From Fusobacterium sp. DD2 (GTDB taxonomy: Bacteria > Fusobacteriota > Fusobacteriia > Fusobacteriales > Fusobacteriaceae), in assembly GCF_018205345.1 (NCBI RefSeq), contig NZ_JADRHM010000013.1, positions 1-43,355 on the forward strand: a DNA stretch of 43,355 nt, read 5' to 3'. Both the position numbers and the translations under genes were made by a program. Below the pieces are notes generated by a model. That model was not told the DNA's origin. It was given only the letters and a program-made list of their open reading frames with translations, and ran no database searches. Positions within the stretch are counted from its first letter, which is position 1; each line of letters starts with the position of its first letter. Positions 15,994 through 24,507 of this stretch are shown piece after piece.

Positions 15994-16467
15994 ATGAATC
16001 TGACTAAAATGAATATCTACAATCCTTTAACAAAAAAGGGGTTTGAACAGCCGGTTTCTCTTATAATGGAGCCAGCTATCGAAAGTATGTACCAGGAGCT
16101 TAAGAAGAATAGGGAAAATCTTTTTAAGCATAAGGAACTTCTTTCACTAAGTCCAGTTGGTCTAAAGAATTTTACTTTAGAGATTACTGGGTATAAAGGA
16201 ACTGCTCTGTATAAGATTTTTCATGACAATACATTGGCAGTTTTAGGAGAGGTATTCTTAGATGATGGAGAGGTTGAAAAATTTTCTGAGGATTTGGGTG
16301 AATTTTTAAGGGATGCTTATAGCAATATCCCAAAATCTCCTGTTTCAACAATTGTCTTTGCTAAGGGGTTTTACGCATTGCACCATGTTGTACAGGAAAC
16401 AGTCTTCTCTTTCTGCAGACTTTTAGGGTTTGCTGTAGTTAAGGTAATGGCTGATCCAGAAGAATAA
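15994..16467 (+). CDS. Conserved-looking small protein of unknown function
   Basis: A 157-residue soluble protein that I do not recognise. It has no signal peptide, membrane segment or metal-binding cluster. The composition is ordinary, with a helical N-terminal third (residues 25-50 are charged and amphipathic) and a mixed C-terminal half ending in acidic PEE. It starts 12 bp after the ABC subunit behind a GGGGTG ribosome binding site, so it is probably the last gene of that operon. A hairpin shared with ruvC follows. Codon use matches its neighbours, which supports a real gene. Confidence 0.75.
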   Translation: MNLTKMNIYNPLTKKGFEQPVSLIMEPAIESMYQELKKNRENLFKHKELLSLSPVGLKNFTLEITGYKGTALYKIFHDNTLAVLGEVFLDDGEVEKFSEDLGEFLRDAYSNIPKSPVSTIVFAKGFYALHHVVQETVFSFCRLLGFAVVKVMADPEE

Positions 16468-16491
16468 AAAAGATGCTGATATCAGCATCTT
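16465..16491 (-). terminator. Terminator after ruvC, shared with the convergent gene
   Basis: AAGATGCTGAT and ATCAGCATCTT form a 22-base perfect palindrome (16470-16491). Read on the minus strand it ends in a T6 run, giving a good terminator 14 bases after the ruvC stop. On the plus strand the following bases are not T-rich, so it is weaker there. Confidence 0.85.
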
Positions 16492-16504
16492 CTAACTAGA
16501 AAAA

Positions 16505-17077
16505 CTATCTGTTTAAAATGAGTTTTCTATACTCTTGAGCAGTTAGTTTTTCTTTTTTTAATCCTTTTTTACTAATTGTACCTGCAAGTTCTCTTGGAAA
16601 TGCTCCAGATCTTGCCGTATTTATATGTGTAATAGCAACAGCAAGTGCGTCAGCAGCATCATCTGGTTTAGGTATCTCTTCAAGATTTAAAATTCTTGTT
16701 ACCATAAGCTGTATCTGTTTCTTTTCAGCTCTTCCATAACCAGTTATACCGATTTTTACTTGAAGTGGGGTATAGTTATGTACATTGAGGTTGTTAAGCC
16801 TTCCACAAAGGACAATTACTCCACGAGCCTGACCAACTGATATAACAGTTTTATTATTTTTAAAATAGAAAAGTTCTTCAACAGCCATATCTGTAGGCTC
16901 ATATTTTTTAATAATTTCAGTAAGTTCAGTATATATTTTACAGAGCCTATCTTCCATCTGCATATCTTTATCAGTAAAGATACAACCATAATCCATAACC
17001 TTAACTTTATTTCTTTCAAAATCTAAAACTGAAAAACCAACAATAGCAGTTCCTGGGTCAATCCCTAGTACTCTCAT
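16505..17077 (-). CDS. ruvC: Holliday junction endonuclease RuvC
   Basis: A 190-residue resolvase that cuts four-way DNA junctions symmetrically as part of the RuvABC system. The acidic active site is visible: D7 in GIDPGT, E67/E68 in AVEELFF-type context, and D140 and D143 in PDDAADALAVAITH. The K/R-rich C-terminus is slightly longer than in E. coli RuvC. Its ATG overlaps the trmL stop (ATGA), so the two are translationally coupled. ruvA and ruvB are not in the window. Confidence 0.97.
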   Translation of the reverse strand: MRVLGIDPGTAIVGFSVLDFERNKVKVMDYGCIFTDKDMQMEDRLCKIYTELTEIIKKYEPTDMAVEELFYFKNNKTVISVGQARGVIVLCGRLNNLNVHNYTPLQVKIGITGYGRAEKKQIQLMVTRILNLEEIPKPDDAADALAVAITHINTARSGAFPRELAGTISKKGLKKEKLTAQEYRKLILNR

Positions 17078-17550
17078 TTACTTACCACTTGACTGTGGTC
17101 AAAATCAAAATTTGTCTGTCTAAGAGCTTCGTACAGTATTATAGCTGCAGAGTTTGACAGATTAAGTGATCTTCCCATTGGTATCATTGGTATAGTGATG
17201 CATCTTTCAGGATTTTTGTGAAGTATATCTTCAGGTATACCTCTTGATTCAGGTCCAAACATAATAAAATCTGAATCTTTAAATTTTACATCGCTATATT
17301 TTTGTTTTGTTTTAGTTGTAGCATAGTAAAGTGTTATTCCTGGATTTTTTTCTAAAAATTCTTCAAATGATTCCCAGATTTTAAGATCTACAAGATGCCA
17401 ATAATCAAGCCCTGCTCTTTTAATCTGTTTTTCATCAAGAGAAAATCCAAGTGGTTTTATCAAGTGAAGTGTTGAATTTGTAAGTACACATGTTCTTCCA
17501 ATATTTCCAGTATTATATGGAATTTCAGGATTATATAAGACAATATTCAA
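17074..17550 (-). CDS. trmL: tRNA (cytidine/uridine-34 2'-O)-methyltransferase
   Basis: A 158-residue SPOUT-class methyltransferase of the TrmL (YibK) type, which methylates the wobble-base ribose of tRNA-Leu isoacceptors. Typical blocks are NIVLYNPEIPYNTGNIGRTC at the N-terminus, FGPESRGIPEDIL in the middle and RSLNLSNSAAIILYEALRQ in the C-terminal knot, where S-adenosylmethionine binds. The start codon is TTG, eight bases after AGGAGG. A consensus-like promoter lies at 17590-17618. It overlaps ruvC by 4 bp. Confidence 0.95.
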   Translation of the reverse strand: MNIVLYNPEIPYNTGNIGRTCVLTNSTLHLIKPLGFSLDEKQIKRAGLDYWHLVDLKIWESFEEFLEKNPGITLYYATTKTKQKYSDVKFKDSDFIMFGPESRGIPEDILHKNPERCITIPMIPMGRSLNLSNSAAIILYEALRQTNFDFDHSQVVSK

Positions 17551-17589
17551 AATAAATTCCTCCTAAACAAATATTATTTACTAAGAAAA

Positions 17590-17618
17590 ATTATACACCA
17601 AAGATTATTTTTTGACAA
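17590..17618 (-). promoter_or_regulatory. Promoter of trmL-ruvC
   Basis: On the minus strand TTGTCA (17613-17618) and TATAAT (17590-17595) are 17 bases apart. The -35 overlaps the -35 of the plus-strand promoter at 17612-17641. Confidence 0.8.
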
Positions 17619-17641
17619 GAAAAGTAGAAATAAAGTATAAT
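17612..17641 (+). promoter_or_regulatory. Promoter upstream of the MBL hydrolase gene
   Basis: TTGACA (17612-17617) and TATAAT (17636-17641) both match consensus, with an 18-base spacer. The transcript would have an unusually long leader of about 170 bases. A weaker candidate, TTGATG with TAAAAT at 16-base spacing, lies nearer the gene (about 17723-17750). Confidence 0.7.
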
Positions 17642-17821
17642 GATATGTCAATTATGAATGATAACTTTTTAAGTAGAGTATGAGAAGATACCAATAAATA
17701 AACAGTTAACAGAAATCAAAATTGATGATATAATATAATTCGGTAAAATAGTTAATATAAATGTTTTAATTAAAAAATAATAGAGTTATTTATTAAATAT
17801 TGAGAATAATTAGGAGGTATA

Positions 17822-18448
17822 ATGAATATACAGATTTTTTATTTAGGAAGCCTTATGACTAACTGTTACCTTGTATGGGATGACAGTAAAGAGGCATACC
17901 TTTTCGATTGTGGTGGAGAAAACTTCGATAGACTTGAGACTTTTATTAAGGCCAATGGTTTAAAGTTAAAATATATGGTACTTACTCATGGGCATGGAGA
18001 TCATATTGCAGGTCTTAATAAGATAAAAGAAAAATATCCAGATGCTCAGGTATATATAGGAGAAGAGGATAAAGATTTCTTATACAGAAGTGATTTAAGT
18101 CTAATTGCTTATATAACTGGAGAGGATTTCTGTTATGCAGGAGATTATATCACTGTTAAAGAAGGAGATAAAATAGGCAAATTTGAAGTAATTGACACTC
18201 CAGGTCACACAATAGGATCAAAATGTTTCTATTGTCCAGAAGCTAAACTTCTTATCTCTGGAGATACAATGTTCAGAAGAAGCTTTGGAAGATATGACCT
18301 TCCAACAAGTAGTGGAGATGACATGTATCACAGTTTAAATAAACTTTGTACTCTTCCAGAGGATACAAAGGTATATAGTGGTCACAGTGAGCAGACAACT
18401 ATTGGAGAAGAAAAAGAATTTCTACATATGCAAGGAATAGTAGATTAA
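17822..18448 (+). CDS. Metallo-beta-lactamase-fold hydrolase (glyoxalase II-like)
   Basis: A 208-residue MBL-fold hydrolase of the YcbL/glyoxalase II-like group. The binuclear zinc site is complete: H56, H58, D60 and H61 in THGHGDH, then H129, D148 and H188. The GRYDLPT stretch after the bridging aspartate is typical of the GloB-like subgroup. There is no separate C-terminal glutathione-binding domain, so the substrate may be a small thioester or another hydrolysable metabolite. The ribosome binding site is AGGAGG. It sits 15 bp before the TrxB-like gene, hinting at a shared thiol or redox role, which is inference. Confidence 0.9.
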   Translation: MNIQIFYLGSLMTNCYLVWDDSKEAYLFDCGGENFDRLETFIKANGLKLKYMVLTHGHGDHIAGLNKIKEKYPDAQVYIGEEDKDFLYRSDLSLIAYITGEDFCYAGDYITVKEGDKIGKFEVIDTPGHTIGSKCFYCPEAKLLISGDTMFRRSFGRYDLPTSSGDDMYHSLNKLCTLPEDTKVYSGHSEQTTIGEEKEFLHMQGIVD

Positions 18449-18463
18449 TAGGAGGTAAAATAT

Positions 18464-19384
18464 ATGGGAAAAGATGTATTATATGACGTAGTAATAGTAG
18501 GTGGAGGACCAGCAGGACTTACAGCTGCTATCTATGCAGGAAGATCAAGATTAAAAACTTTAGTAGTAGAGAAAGAAAAAATGGGAAGCCTTTATATGGC
18601 GCATAAAATAGATAACTATCCAGGATTTCCAGAAGGAATATCAGGAGCTGAATTAAATGAGCTTATGAAAAAACAGGCTGCAAGATTTGGTGCTGAATTT
18701 GTAGATGCGACTTTATTTGGATTTGATCCATATGACGTTGAAAAAGTTGTTAAAACAGATAAGGGAAATTTCAGATGTAAAAATATAATTGTTGCAACTG
18801 GAACTGGTAAAAACTTTGGAAAGAAAATAAAAGGAGAAAAGGAATTTTTAGGAAGAGGAGTATCATACTGTGCAACTTGTGATGGTGCTTTCACTAAAAA
18901 TAGAGTAGTTTCACTAATTGGACAGGGAGATGAACTTGCTGAGGAATCACTTTTCCTTACTAAGTTTGCTAAAACTGTTCAAGTATTTGTTACTGGAGAA
19001 ACTTTTAACTGCAGTGAAGAACTTTTAACTGCTTTAAAAGGAAATGAGAAAGTAAAGATATATCTAGGTGCAAAACTTTCTGAAATTCAGGGAAGTGAAT
19101 TTGTAGAAAACCTTGCAATAACATTAGATGGTGAAGATAAAAACTTTGCAAGTGACTTTGTATTCCTATATCTTGGAACTAAAAATAATGCTGAGATGTA
19201 TGGAGAATTTGCAAAACTTGATGAGTTTGGAAATATCATAACAGATGAAGATTTGAAAATGAACATAGATGGAATGTATGCAGCAGGAGATATAAGATCT
19301 CAAAAAGTTAGACAGGTTACTACAGCTGTAGCAGATGGAACACTTGCAGCTATGGAAGTAATCAAAAGAAGCCTTAAGAAATAA
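18464..19384 (+). CDS. Thioredoxin reductase-like flavoprotein, NADPH motifs degenerate
   Basis: A 306-residue flavoprotein of the thioredoxin reductase family. The FAD-binding GGGPAGLTAAIYAGR lies near residue 10, the redox pair C136-A-T-C139 is in the usual CATCDG context, and the C-terminal AGDIR...RQVTTAVADG FAD block is present. However, in the NADPH domain the usual GxGxxA reads GQGDEL (153-158). The HRRxxxR that binds the NADPH phosphate reads VTGETFN (176-182). Residue spacing matches E. coli TrxB, so this is substitution, not deletion. It may use another donor, as the ferredoxin-linked flavin reductases (FFTR) do. The ribosome binding site is AGGAGG. A hairpin follows that extends into the phoH leader. 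Confidence 0.9.
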   Translation: MGKDVLYDVVIVGGGPAGLTAAIYAGRSRLKTLVVEKEKMGSLYMAHKIDNYPGFPEGISGAELNELMKKQAARFGAEFVDATLFGFDPYDVEKVVKTDKGNFRCKNIIVATGTGKNFGKKIKGEKEFLGRGVSYCATCDGAFTKNRVVSLIGQGDELAEESLFLTKFAKTVQVFVTGETFNCSEELLTALKGNEKVKIYLGAKLSEIQGSEFVENLAITLDGEDKNFASDFVFLYLGTKNNAEMYGEFAKLDEFGNIITDEDLKMNIDGMYAAGDIRSQKVRQVTTAVADGTLAAMEVIKRSLKK

Positions 19385-19397
19385 TAAATAAAGGAAA

Positions 19398-19449
19398 AGC
19401 CCCTTTAGGTTAGTACAATATATTATAGGGAGACTAACTTAAAGGGGCT
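19398..19449 (+). promoter_or_regulatory. 17-bp hairpin sequestering the phoH ribosome binding site
   Basis: AGCCCCTTTAGGTTAGT (19398-19414) pairs with ACTAACTTAAAGGGGCT (19433-19449) with a single G-U pair and an 18-base loop. The 3' arm contains AAAGGGG, the only ribosome binding site for the phoH ATG at 19456. It also resembles a terminator for the upstream gene, but only TTTT follows. Confidence 0.75.
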
Positions 19450-19455
19450 GATTTT

Positions 19456-20763
19456 ATGAGAAAAGTATTTGTACTGGATACCAATGTGTTGATACACGAT
19501 CCTAGCTGTATTTATAATTTCAGAGGTAATGATGTAATTTTACCTATATTTGTAGTGGAAGAGATAGATAAGCTAAAGAGAAACCAGAACACTGCTATTC
19601 AAGCTAGAATGGTTTCAAGAGTTTTAGATGGAATTAGAGAGAAGGGAAGTCTTGCCAAAGGTGTAGAACTTCCAAATGATATCTTTTTCAAAGTTGAAAT
19701 CAAAAATGATACATCCTTACTCCCTAAGGCACTTTCAAGGGATGTAATGGACAATAATATAATATCAGTGACACTTGGAATAAAGAAAGAAAATCCTGAT
19801 AGAAAAGTTATAATTGTAAGTAAAGATATAAATATGAGAATAAAAGCTGACTCACTTGGATTGGAAGTTGAGGACTACAATACAGATAGAGTTGACTACA
19901 GTGAGTTATATGATGGATTCTTTGATGTAGAAGTAACAAAAGATGTCTATGAGGACTTTGTAAAAAGTGGAAAGGTAGATTTTAGCCGTCTTGGAAATGT
20001 AGGAGTTAGACCTACACCAAACTGTTTCTTTAAGATGAGATATGAAGGACAGATGGTTACAGGAAGATATGTAGAGGGTAAAATTAAGAAATTTATCTTG
20101 GGAGATACAGAGGCATGGGGATTAAGAGCAAGAAATGATGAGCAGAGATTTGCAATGGAACTTCTGATGGATGAGAATATAAAAGTTGTAACACTTGTAG
20201 GAGGAGCTGGAACTGGTAAGACACTTCTTGCTATAGCAAGTGGACTTGAACTTGTTGTTGAAAGAAAGAGATATAAGAAAATTTTAATTGCAAGACCTAT
20301 TATACCTATGGGTAAAGATTTAGGATATCTTCCAGGTTCAGAAAAAGAAAAGATGAAACCATGGATGCAACCTATATTTGATAATATAGATTTCTTAAGT
20401 GAAAATAAAGAGGATAGAACTGGAGAAAAGGTAGTAGAAGGATTAGAAAGTATGGGAATGATAAAGATAGAACCTCTAACTTATATAAGAGGTAGAAGTA
20501 TTCCTAAGGGACTTATTATTATTGACGAAGCTCAAAACCTGACTCCTCTTGAAATAAAAACAATAGTAACAAGAGCTGGACAGGATACTAAGATAATATT
20601 TACTGGTGACCCGCAGCAGATTGACAATCCATATCTTGATGCTAATACAAATGGCCTTACATACATGGCTGACAGACTTAAAAATGAAAAAATAGTAGGA
20701 CATATCACTTTGAAAAAAGGTGAACGTTCTGAAATAGCAGAGATTGCAGCTAGACTTCTATAG
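19456..20763 (+). CDS. PIN-domain plus PhoH-type ATPase
   Basis: A 435-residue fusion of an N-terminal PIN nuclease domain (D8 in LDTNVLIHD, more acidic residues through about 130) and a C-terminal PhoH ATPase/helicase-like domain. Walker A GGAGTGKT is at 249-256. Walker B IIIDEAQNLTP lies near 355, followed by the FTGDPQQID motif. This matches the PhoH2/YlaK architecture, in which the two domains together process RNA. The role here is probably RNA metabolism, not phosphate use. Its ribosome binding site is locked in a 17-bp hairpin, suggesting control of translation. A clear terminator follows. Confidence 0.93.
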   Translation: MRKVFVLDTNVLIHDPSCIYNFRGNDVILPIFVVEEIDKLKRNQNTAIQARMVSRVLDGIREKGSLAKGVELPNDIFFKVEIKNDTSLLPKALSRDVMDNNIISVTLGIKKENPDRKVIIVSKDINMRIKADSLGLEVEDYNTDRVDYSELYDGFFDVEVTKDVYEDFVKSGKVDFSRLGNVGVRPTPNCFFKMRYEGQMVTGRYVEGKIKKFILGDTEAWGLRARNDEQRFAMELLMDENIKVVTLVGGAGTGKTLLAIASGLELVVERKRYKKILIARPIIPMGKDLGYLPGSEKEKMKPWMQPIFDNIDFLSENKEDRTGEKVVEGLESMGMIKIEPLTYIRGRSIPKGLIIIDEAQNLTPLEIKTIVTRAGQDTKIIFTGDPQQIDNPYLDANTNGLTYMADRLKNEKIVGHITLKKGERSEIAEIAARLL

Positions 20764-20777
20764 AGTATAACAATATG

Positions 20778-20815
20778 GAGATTGATAGGGGAAGAGAACT
20801 TATCAATCTCTTTTT
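20778..20815 (+). terminator. Rho-independent terminator after the PhoH gene
   Basis: GAGATTGATA (20778-20787) pairs with TATCAATCTC (20801-20810) around a 13-base loop. Five T residues follow directly. Confidence 0.92.
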
Positions 20816-20849
20816 ATGTTGAAAGAATGGCCAAATCTCATTCACTGTA

Positions 20850-20878
20850 TTGAAAAAAACGTATAAATATGGTAAAAT
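20850..20878 (+). promoter_or_regulatory. Promoter of the dus-mutS run
   Basis: TTGAAA (20850-20855) and TAAAAT (20873-20878) are 17 bases apart, lie just after the PhoH terminator and are about 45 bases before the dus ATG. No other clear promoter or terminator is seen for many genes downstream. Confidence 0.65.
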
Positions 20879-20924
20879 TTTTAGATTGAAACACCTTGTA
20901 TATAAGATGGAGGAAACATAGTTT

Positions 20925-21881
20925 ATGATAAAAATATATATAGCTCCAATGGCTGGAGTTACTGACTATACATACAGAGGAATACTGAGAGAATTTCACC
21001 CTGATATGATATTTACAGAGATGGTGAGTATAAATGCACTTGAGTGTGCAATGGAAAAAACTTTAAATGTAGTATTGAGACTTAGAGAGGGGGACTCTGT
21101 ACAACTTTTTGGAAAAGATATCCCTAAAATGGTTGAAAGTGCAAAATTTGTTGAAAAATTAGGTGTAAAACATATAGGTATTAACTCTGGATGTCCTATG
21201 AAAAAAATTGTCAATAATGGATATGGGGCAGCCCTTATGGAAAACCCTGAACATATAAGAGCTATGCTTTCTGAAGTGAGAAGTGCTCTAAATGATGACA
21301 CAGGGCTTTCAATAAAGATAAGAGCTGGGTATAAAGAGTTTAAAGACCCTATAAAAATAGCTAAAATAGCTGAAGAAACAAAGTGTACACATATTACTGT
21401 ACATGGTCGTACACGTGAGCAGATGTATACAGGAAAAGCAGATTGGAGCATTATAAAAGCTGTAAAAGAGAGTGTAAATATTCCTGTAATTGGAAATGGA
21501 GATATATTTACAGCTGAAGATGCTAAAGAAAAAGTAGATTATTCAGGTGTTGACGGAATAATGCTTGCCAGAGGAGTATTTGGAAATCCTTGGCTTATAA
21601 GAGATATTAGAGAATATTTTCAATATGGTAAGGTGATTACACCTACAACAGAGCTTGATAGAATAAATATGGCTATTGAGCATACTAGAAGGACTCAGAT
21701 AGAACATCCTGAAAGACCGTTTATATTTGAGCTAAGAAAACATTTGTGCTGGTATTTAAAAGGAATAAGAGGCTCAGCACCAATAAAAGACAAAATAAAT
21801 CATACTGATAGCTATGAAGAGATTATAGCTCTTTTAAATATTTTAAAGGAAAGTGTGATTGAGCAAAAGGGAGTTGAGTAG
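20925..21881 (+). CDS. tRNA-dihydrouridine synthase
   Basis: A 318-residue FMN enzyme that reduces uridines to dihydrouridine in tRNA. The TIM-barrel N-terminus starts IAPMAGVTDYTYR. The catalytic cysteine is C90 in INSGCPMKKIV. HGRTREQMYTGKADW and GNGDIFTAEDA follow in family order, and the C-terminal helical domain is present. It is closest in look to DusB-type proteins, though the subtype is not certain. GGAGG lies 11 bases before the ATG, a little far. The mutS ATG follows two bases after its stop, so the two are co-transcribed. Confidence 0.95.
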   Translation: MIKIYIAPMAGVTDYTYRGILREFHPDMIFTEMVSINALECAMEKTLNVVLRLREGDSVQLFGKDIPKMVESAKFVEKLGVKHIGINSGCPMKKIVNNGYGAALMENPEHIRAMLSEVRSALNDDTGLSIKIRAGYKEFKDPIKIAKIAEETKCTHITVHGRTREQMYTGKADWSIIKAVKESVNIPVIGNGDIFTAEDAKEKVDYSGVDGIMLARGVFGNPWLIRDIREYFQYGKVITPTTELDRINMAIEHTRRTQIEHPERPFIFELRKHLCWYLKGIRGSAPIKDKINHTDSYEEIIALLNILKESVIEQKGVE

Positions 21882-21883
21882 TA

Positions 21884-24505
21884 ATGGCAGAGACTCCATT
21901 GATGGGGCAGTATAGAAGAATAAAATCAGAATATGAGGACAGTCTTCTTTTTTTCAGACTTGGAGATTTTTATGAGATGTTTTTTGATGATGCAGTTATA
22001 GCATCTAAAGAGCTTGGACTTACTCTTACAAGTAGAAATAGAGAAAAAGATTATGATGTGCCTCTAGCAGGTGTTCCTTATCACTCTGTTGCCTCATATA
22101 TTGCAAAACTTGTAAATAAAGGATATAAAATTGCAATATGTGACCAGGTAGAGGATCCTAAGACAGCAAAAGGGATAGTAAAAAGAGAGGTAACTAGAGT
22201 AATAACTCCAGGAACAGTAATTGATACTGAATTTTTAGATGAGAAGAGTAACAACTACCTTATGGGAATAAAGGTAGCTGATAATGCAGGTGGAATCGCC
22301 TTTATAGATATTACAACAGGTGAATTTAAGACTACTGAGATAGTTGGAGAGGATATAGTCTTTAAGCTTTTAGGTGAGATAAATAAAGTTGCACCTAAAG
22401 AGATACTTATGGATGAAAAGACTTATGACATCTGTATTGAGGAGCTTAAAAATCAGAACTCACTAAGTGATATTAAGTTCACTAAGGTTCCTGAAAAAAG
22501 AAAATGTGAGGAATACTTAAAAGATTATTTTAAAGTGGTATCTCTTGAAAGTTATGGACTTAAGGATAAAAAGCTTGCAATTACAATATCTGCAACAGTT
22601 CTTGATTATGTAATAGATTTGCAAAAAGGAAAGGATTTACCAGTAGAAAAGATAGGTTATATCAACGAAGATGAGGTTATGGAGCTAAATATAACAACTC
22701 AGAGAAATCTTGATATAATTGATAACTATAGAGATAAAAGTGGAATGGGAACTCTTTTGTGGGTTATGGATGAGTGCATGACCTCAATGGGGAGCAGACT
22801 TCTAAAAAAATTCATAAAAAATCCTATTTTAAATATACCTGAAATAAAGAAAAGACAGGAAGATGTTGGATATTTTATAGAAAATGTTCTATTAAGAGAA
22901 GAGATAAGAGAGAAGTTAAAAGATATCTATGATATTGAGAGAATTATAGGAAAACTTGTCCTGGAAACAGAAAATGGACGTGACCTTATAGCTCTTAAGA
23001 CCTCAATTAAAAATTCTCTTGAGATATTGAAACTATTAAATGGACATGAGATTTTTAACATTGATGTAAAAGTTTTAATAGATATCTATAACATGATAGA
23101 GAAGGCTATTGTAGATGAACCACCATTTTCAATAAGAGAGGGTGGAATAATAAGAAGTGGATACAATAAAGATTTAGATGAACTTCATGGAATCTCAAAA
23201 GATGGAAAAAACTATATTTTAGAAATTGAATCAAGAGAGAGAGAAAGAACAGGAATAAAGGGACTTAAAGTAAAATTCAATAAGGTCTTTGGATATTTTA
23301 TTGAGGTTACTAAAGCAAACTCTCATTTAGTTCCTGAGGAATATATAAGAAAACAGACTCTTACAAATGCAGAGAGATATATAGTTCCAGATCTTAAAGA
23401 GTATGAGGAAAAAGTGCTTAACGCAAAGGATAAGATTCAAAATCTGGAATACTATCTATTTAAGGAATTAAGTGGAGAGATCAAAAAGCACAGAGGAGTT
23501 TTACAGGATTTAGCATATAAGGTATCATATCTTGATGTAATCACTGACTTTGCTCATATTGCTATCAAAAATTCATATATTCAACCAGAGGTAAATGATG
23601 GTGATGAGATTGAGATAATTGCAGGACGTCATCCAATTGTTGAAAAACTGATACCTGCAGGAAAATTTGTTAAAAATAATATTGTATTTGATGATAAAAG
23701 AGAGATTATAATTTTAACAGGGCCTAATATGTCAGGTAAATCAACATATATGAAGCAGAGTGCCCTTATTATAATTATGGCTCATATAGGATCATATGTA
23801 CCAGCAAACTATGCAAGAATAGGATTGGTAGATAAGATTTTTACAAGAGTTGGAGCAAGTGATGACCTTTTAACAGGGCAATCAACTTTTATGCTGGAAA
23901 TGAGTGAGGTAGCAAATATTGTAAATAATGCCACTTCAAAATCATTTATAATACTTGACGAGATTGGAAGAGGAACTTCGACATTTGACGGAATCTCAAT
24001 AGCCACAGCAATTACTGAGTATATTCATGAACAGATAGGAGCAAAGACAATATTTGCAACTCACTATCATGAACTTACACAGCTTGAATCAAGACTTGAA
24101 AAAGCAGAGAACTTCAGAATAGAAGTTAAAGAGGATAAAAAAGAGATAATCTTTTTAAGAGAGATAGTAAAAGGTGGAGCAGACAAGTCTTATGGAATTG
24201 AAGTAGCAAGACTTGCAGGACTTCCTAAAGAGATATTGGACAGATCAAAAGAGGTTCTAAAAAAACTTGAAGAGAGAAAAGAGATAATTGAGAAAAAAGT
24301 TGGAGGAGAACAGCTTCTTTTATTCTGTAATGTTGAGGATAAACCTGAAGAGGAAACAAAAACTGAAGATATAAAAGGAAAAGAGCTTACAAAAGAGCAG
24401 AAAATAGTTATGAGAGTTTTAGCAGAAACAGATGTAGATAAGATGACACCATTAGAAGCATTGATGAAGTTGAACGAACTTAAAAAAATATTGAGTGGGA
24501 GTTAG
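21884..24505 (+). CDS. mutS: DNA mismatch repair protein MutS
   Basis: An 873-residue mismatch-recognition ATPase. The N-terminal mismatch-binding domain has the FFRLGDFYEMF motif (F and E contact the mispaired base). Connector, lever and clamp domains follow. The ATPase domain carries GPNMSGKST from residue 613, the ILDEIGRGTSTFDG Walker B/signature block and ATHYHEL. A C-terminal tail with charged helices matches the MutS1 length. It lies two bases after dus and three bases before the giant Lpt gene. mutL is not in the window. Confidence 0.98.
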   Translation: MAETPLMGQYRRIKSEYEDSLLFFRLGDFYEMFFDDAVIASKELGLTLTSRNREKDYDVPLAGVPYHSVASYIAKLVNKGYKIAICDQVEDPKTAKGIVKREVTRVITPGTVIDTEFLDEKSNNYLMGIKVADNAGGIAFIDITTGEFKTTEIVGEDIVFKLLGEINKVAPKEILMDEKTYDICIEELKNQNSLSDIKFTKVPEKRKCEEYLKDYFKVVSLESYGLKDKKLAITISATVLDYVIDLQKGKDLPVEKIGYINEDEVMELNITTQRNLDIIDNYRDKSGMGTLLWVMDECMTSMGSRLLKKFIKNPILNIPEIKKRQEDVGYFIENVLLREEIREKLKDIYDIERIIGKLVLETENGRDLIALKTSIKNSLEILKLLNGHEIFNIDVKVLIDIYNMIEKAIVDEPPFSIREGGIIRSGYNKDLDELHGISKDGKNYILEIESRERERTGIKGLKVKFNKVFGYFIEVTKANSHLVPEEYIRKQTLTNAERYIVPDLKEYEEKVLNAKDKIQNLEYYLFKELSGEIKKHRGVLQDLAYKVSYLDVITDFAHIAIKNSYIQPEVNDGDEIEIIAGRHPIVEKLIPAGKFVKNNIVFDDKREIIILTGPNMSGKSTYMKQSALIIIMAHIGSYVPANYARIGLVDKIFTRVGASDDLLTGQSTFMLEMSEVANIVNNATSKSFIILDEIGRGTSTFDGISIATAITEYIHEQIGAKTIFATHYHELTQLESRLEKAENFRIEVKEDKKEIIFLREIVKGGADKSYGIEVARLAGLPKEILDRSKEVLKKLEERKEIIEKKVGGEQLLLFCNVEDKPEEETKTEDIKGKELTKEQKIVMRVLAETDVDKMTPLEALMKLNELKKILSGS

Positions 24506-24507
24506 AT

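Noticed and set aside
20996-21451. 151-codon minus-strand frame opposite dus
   Set aside because: The dus protein is unambiguous on the plus strand and the antisense frame shows no motifs.
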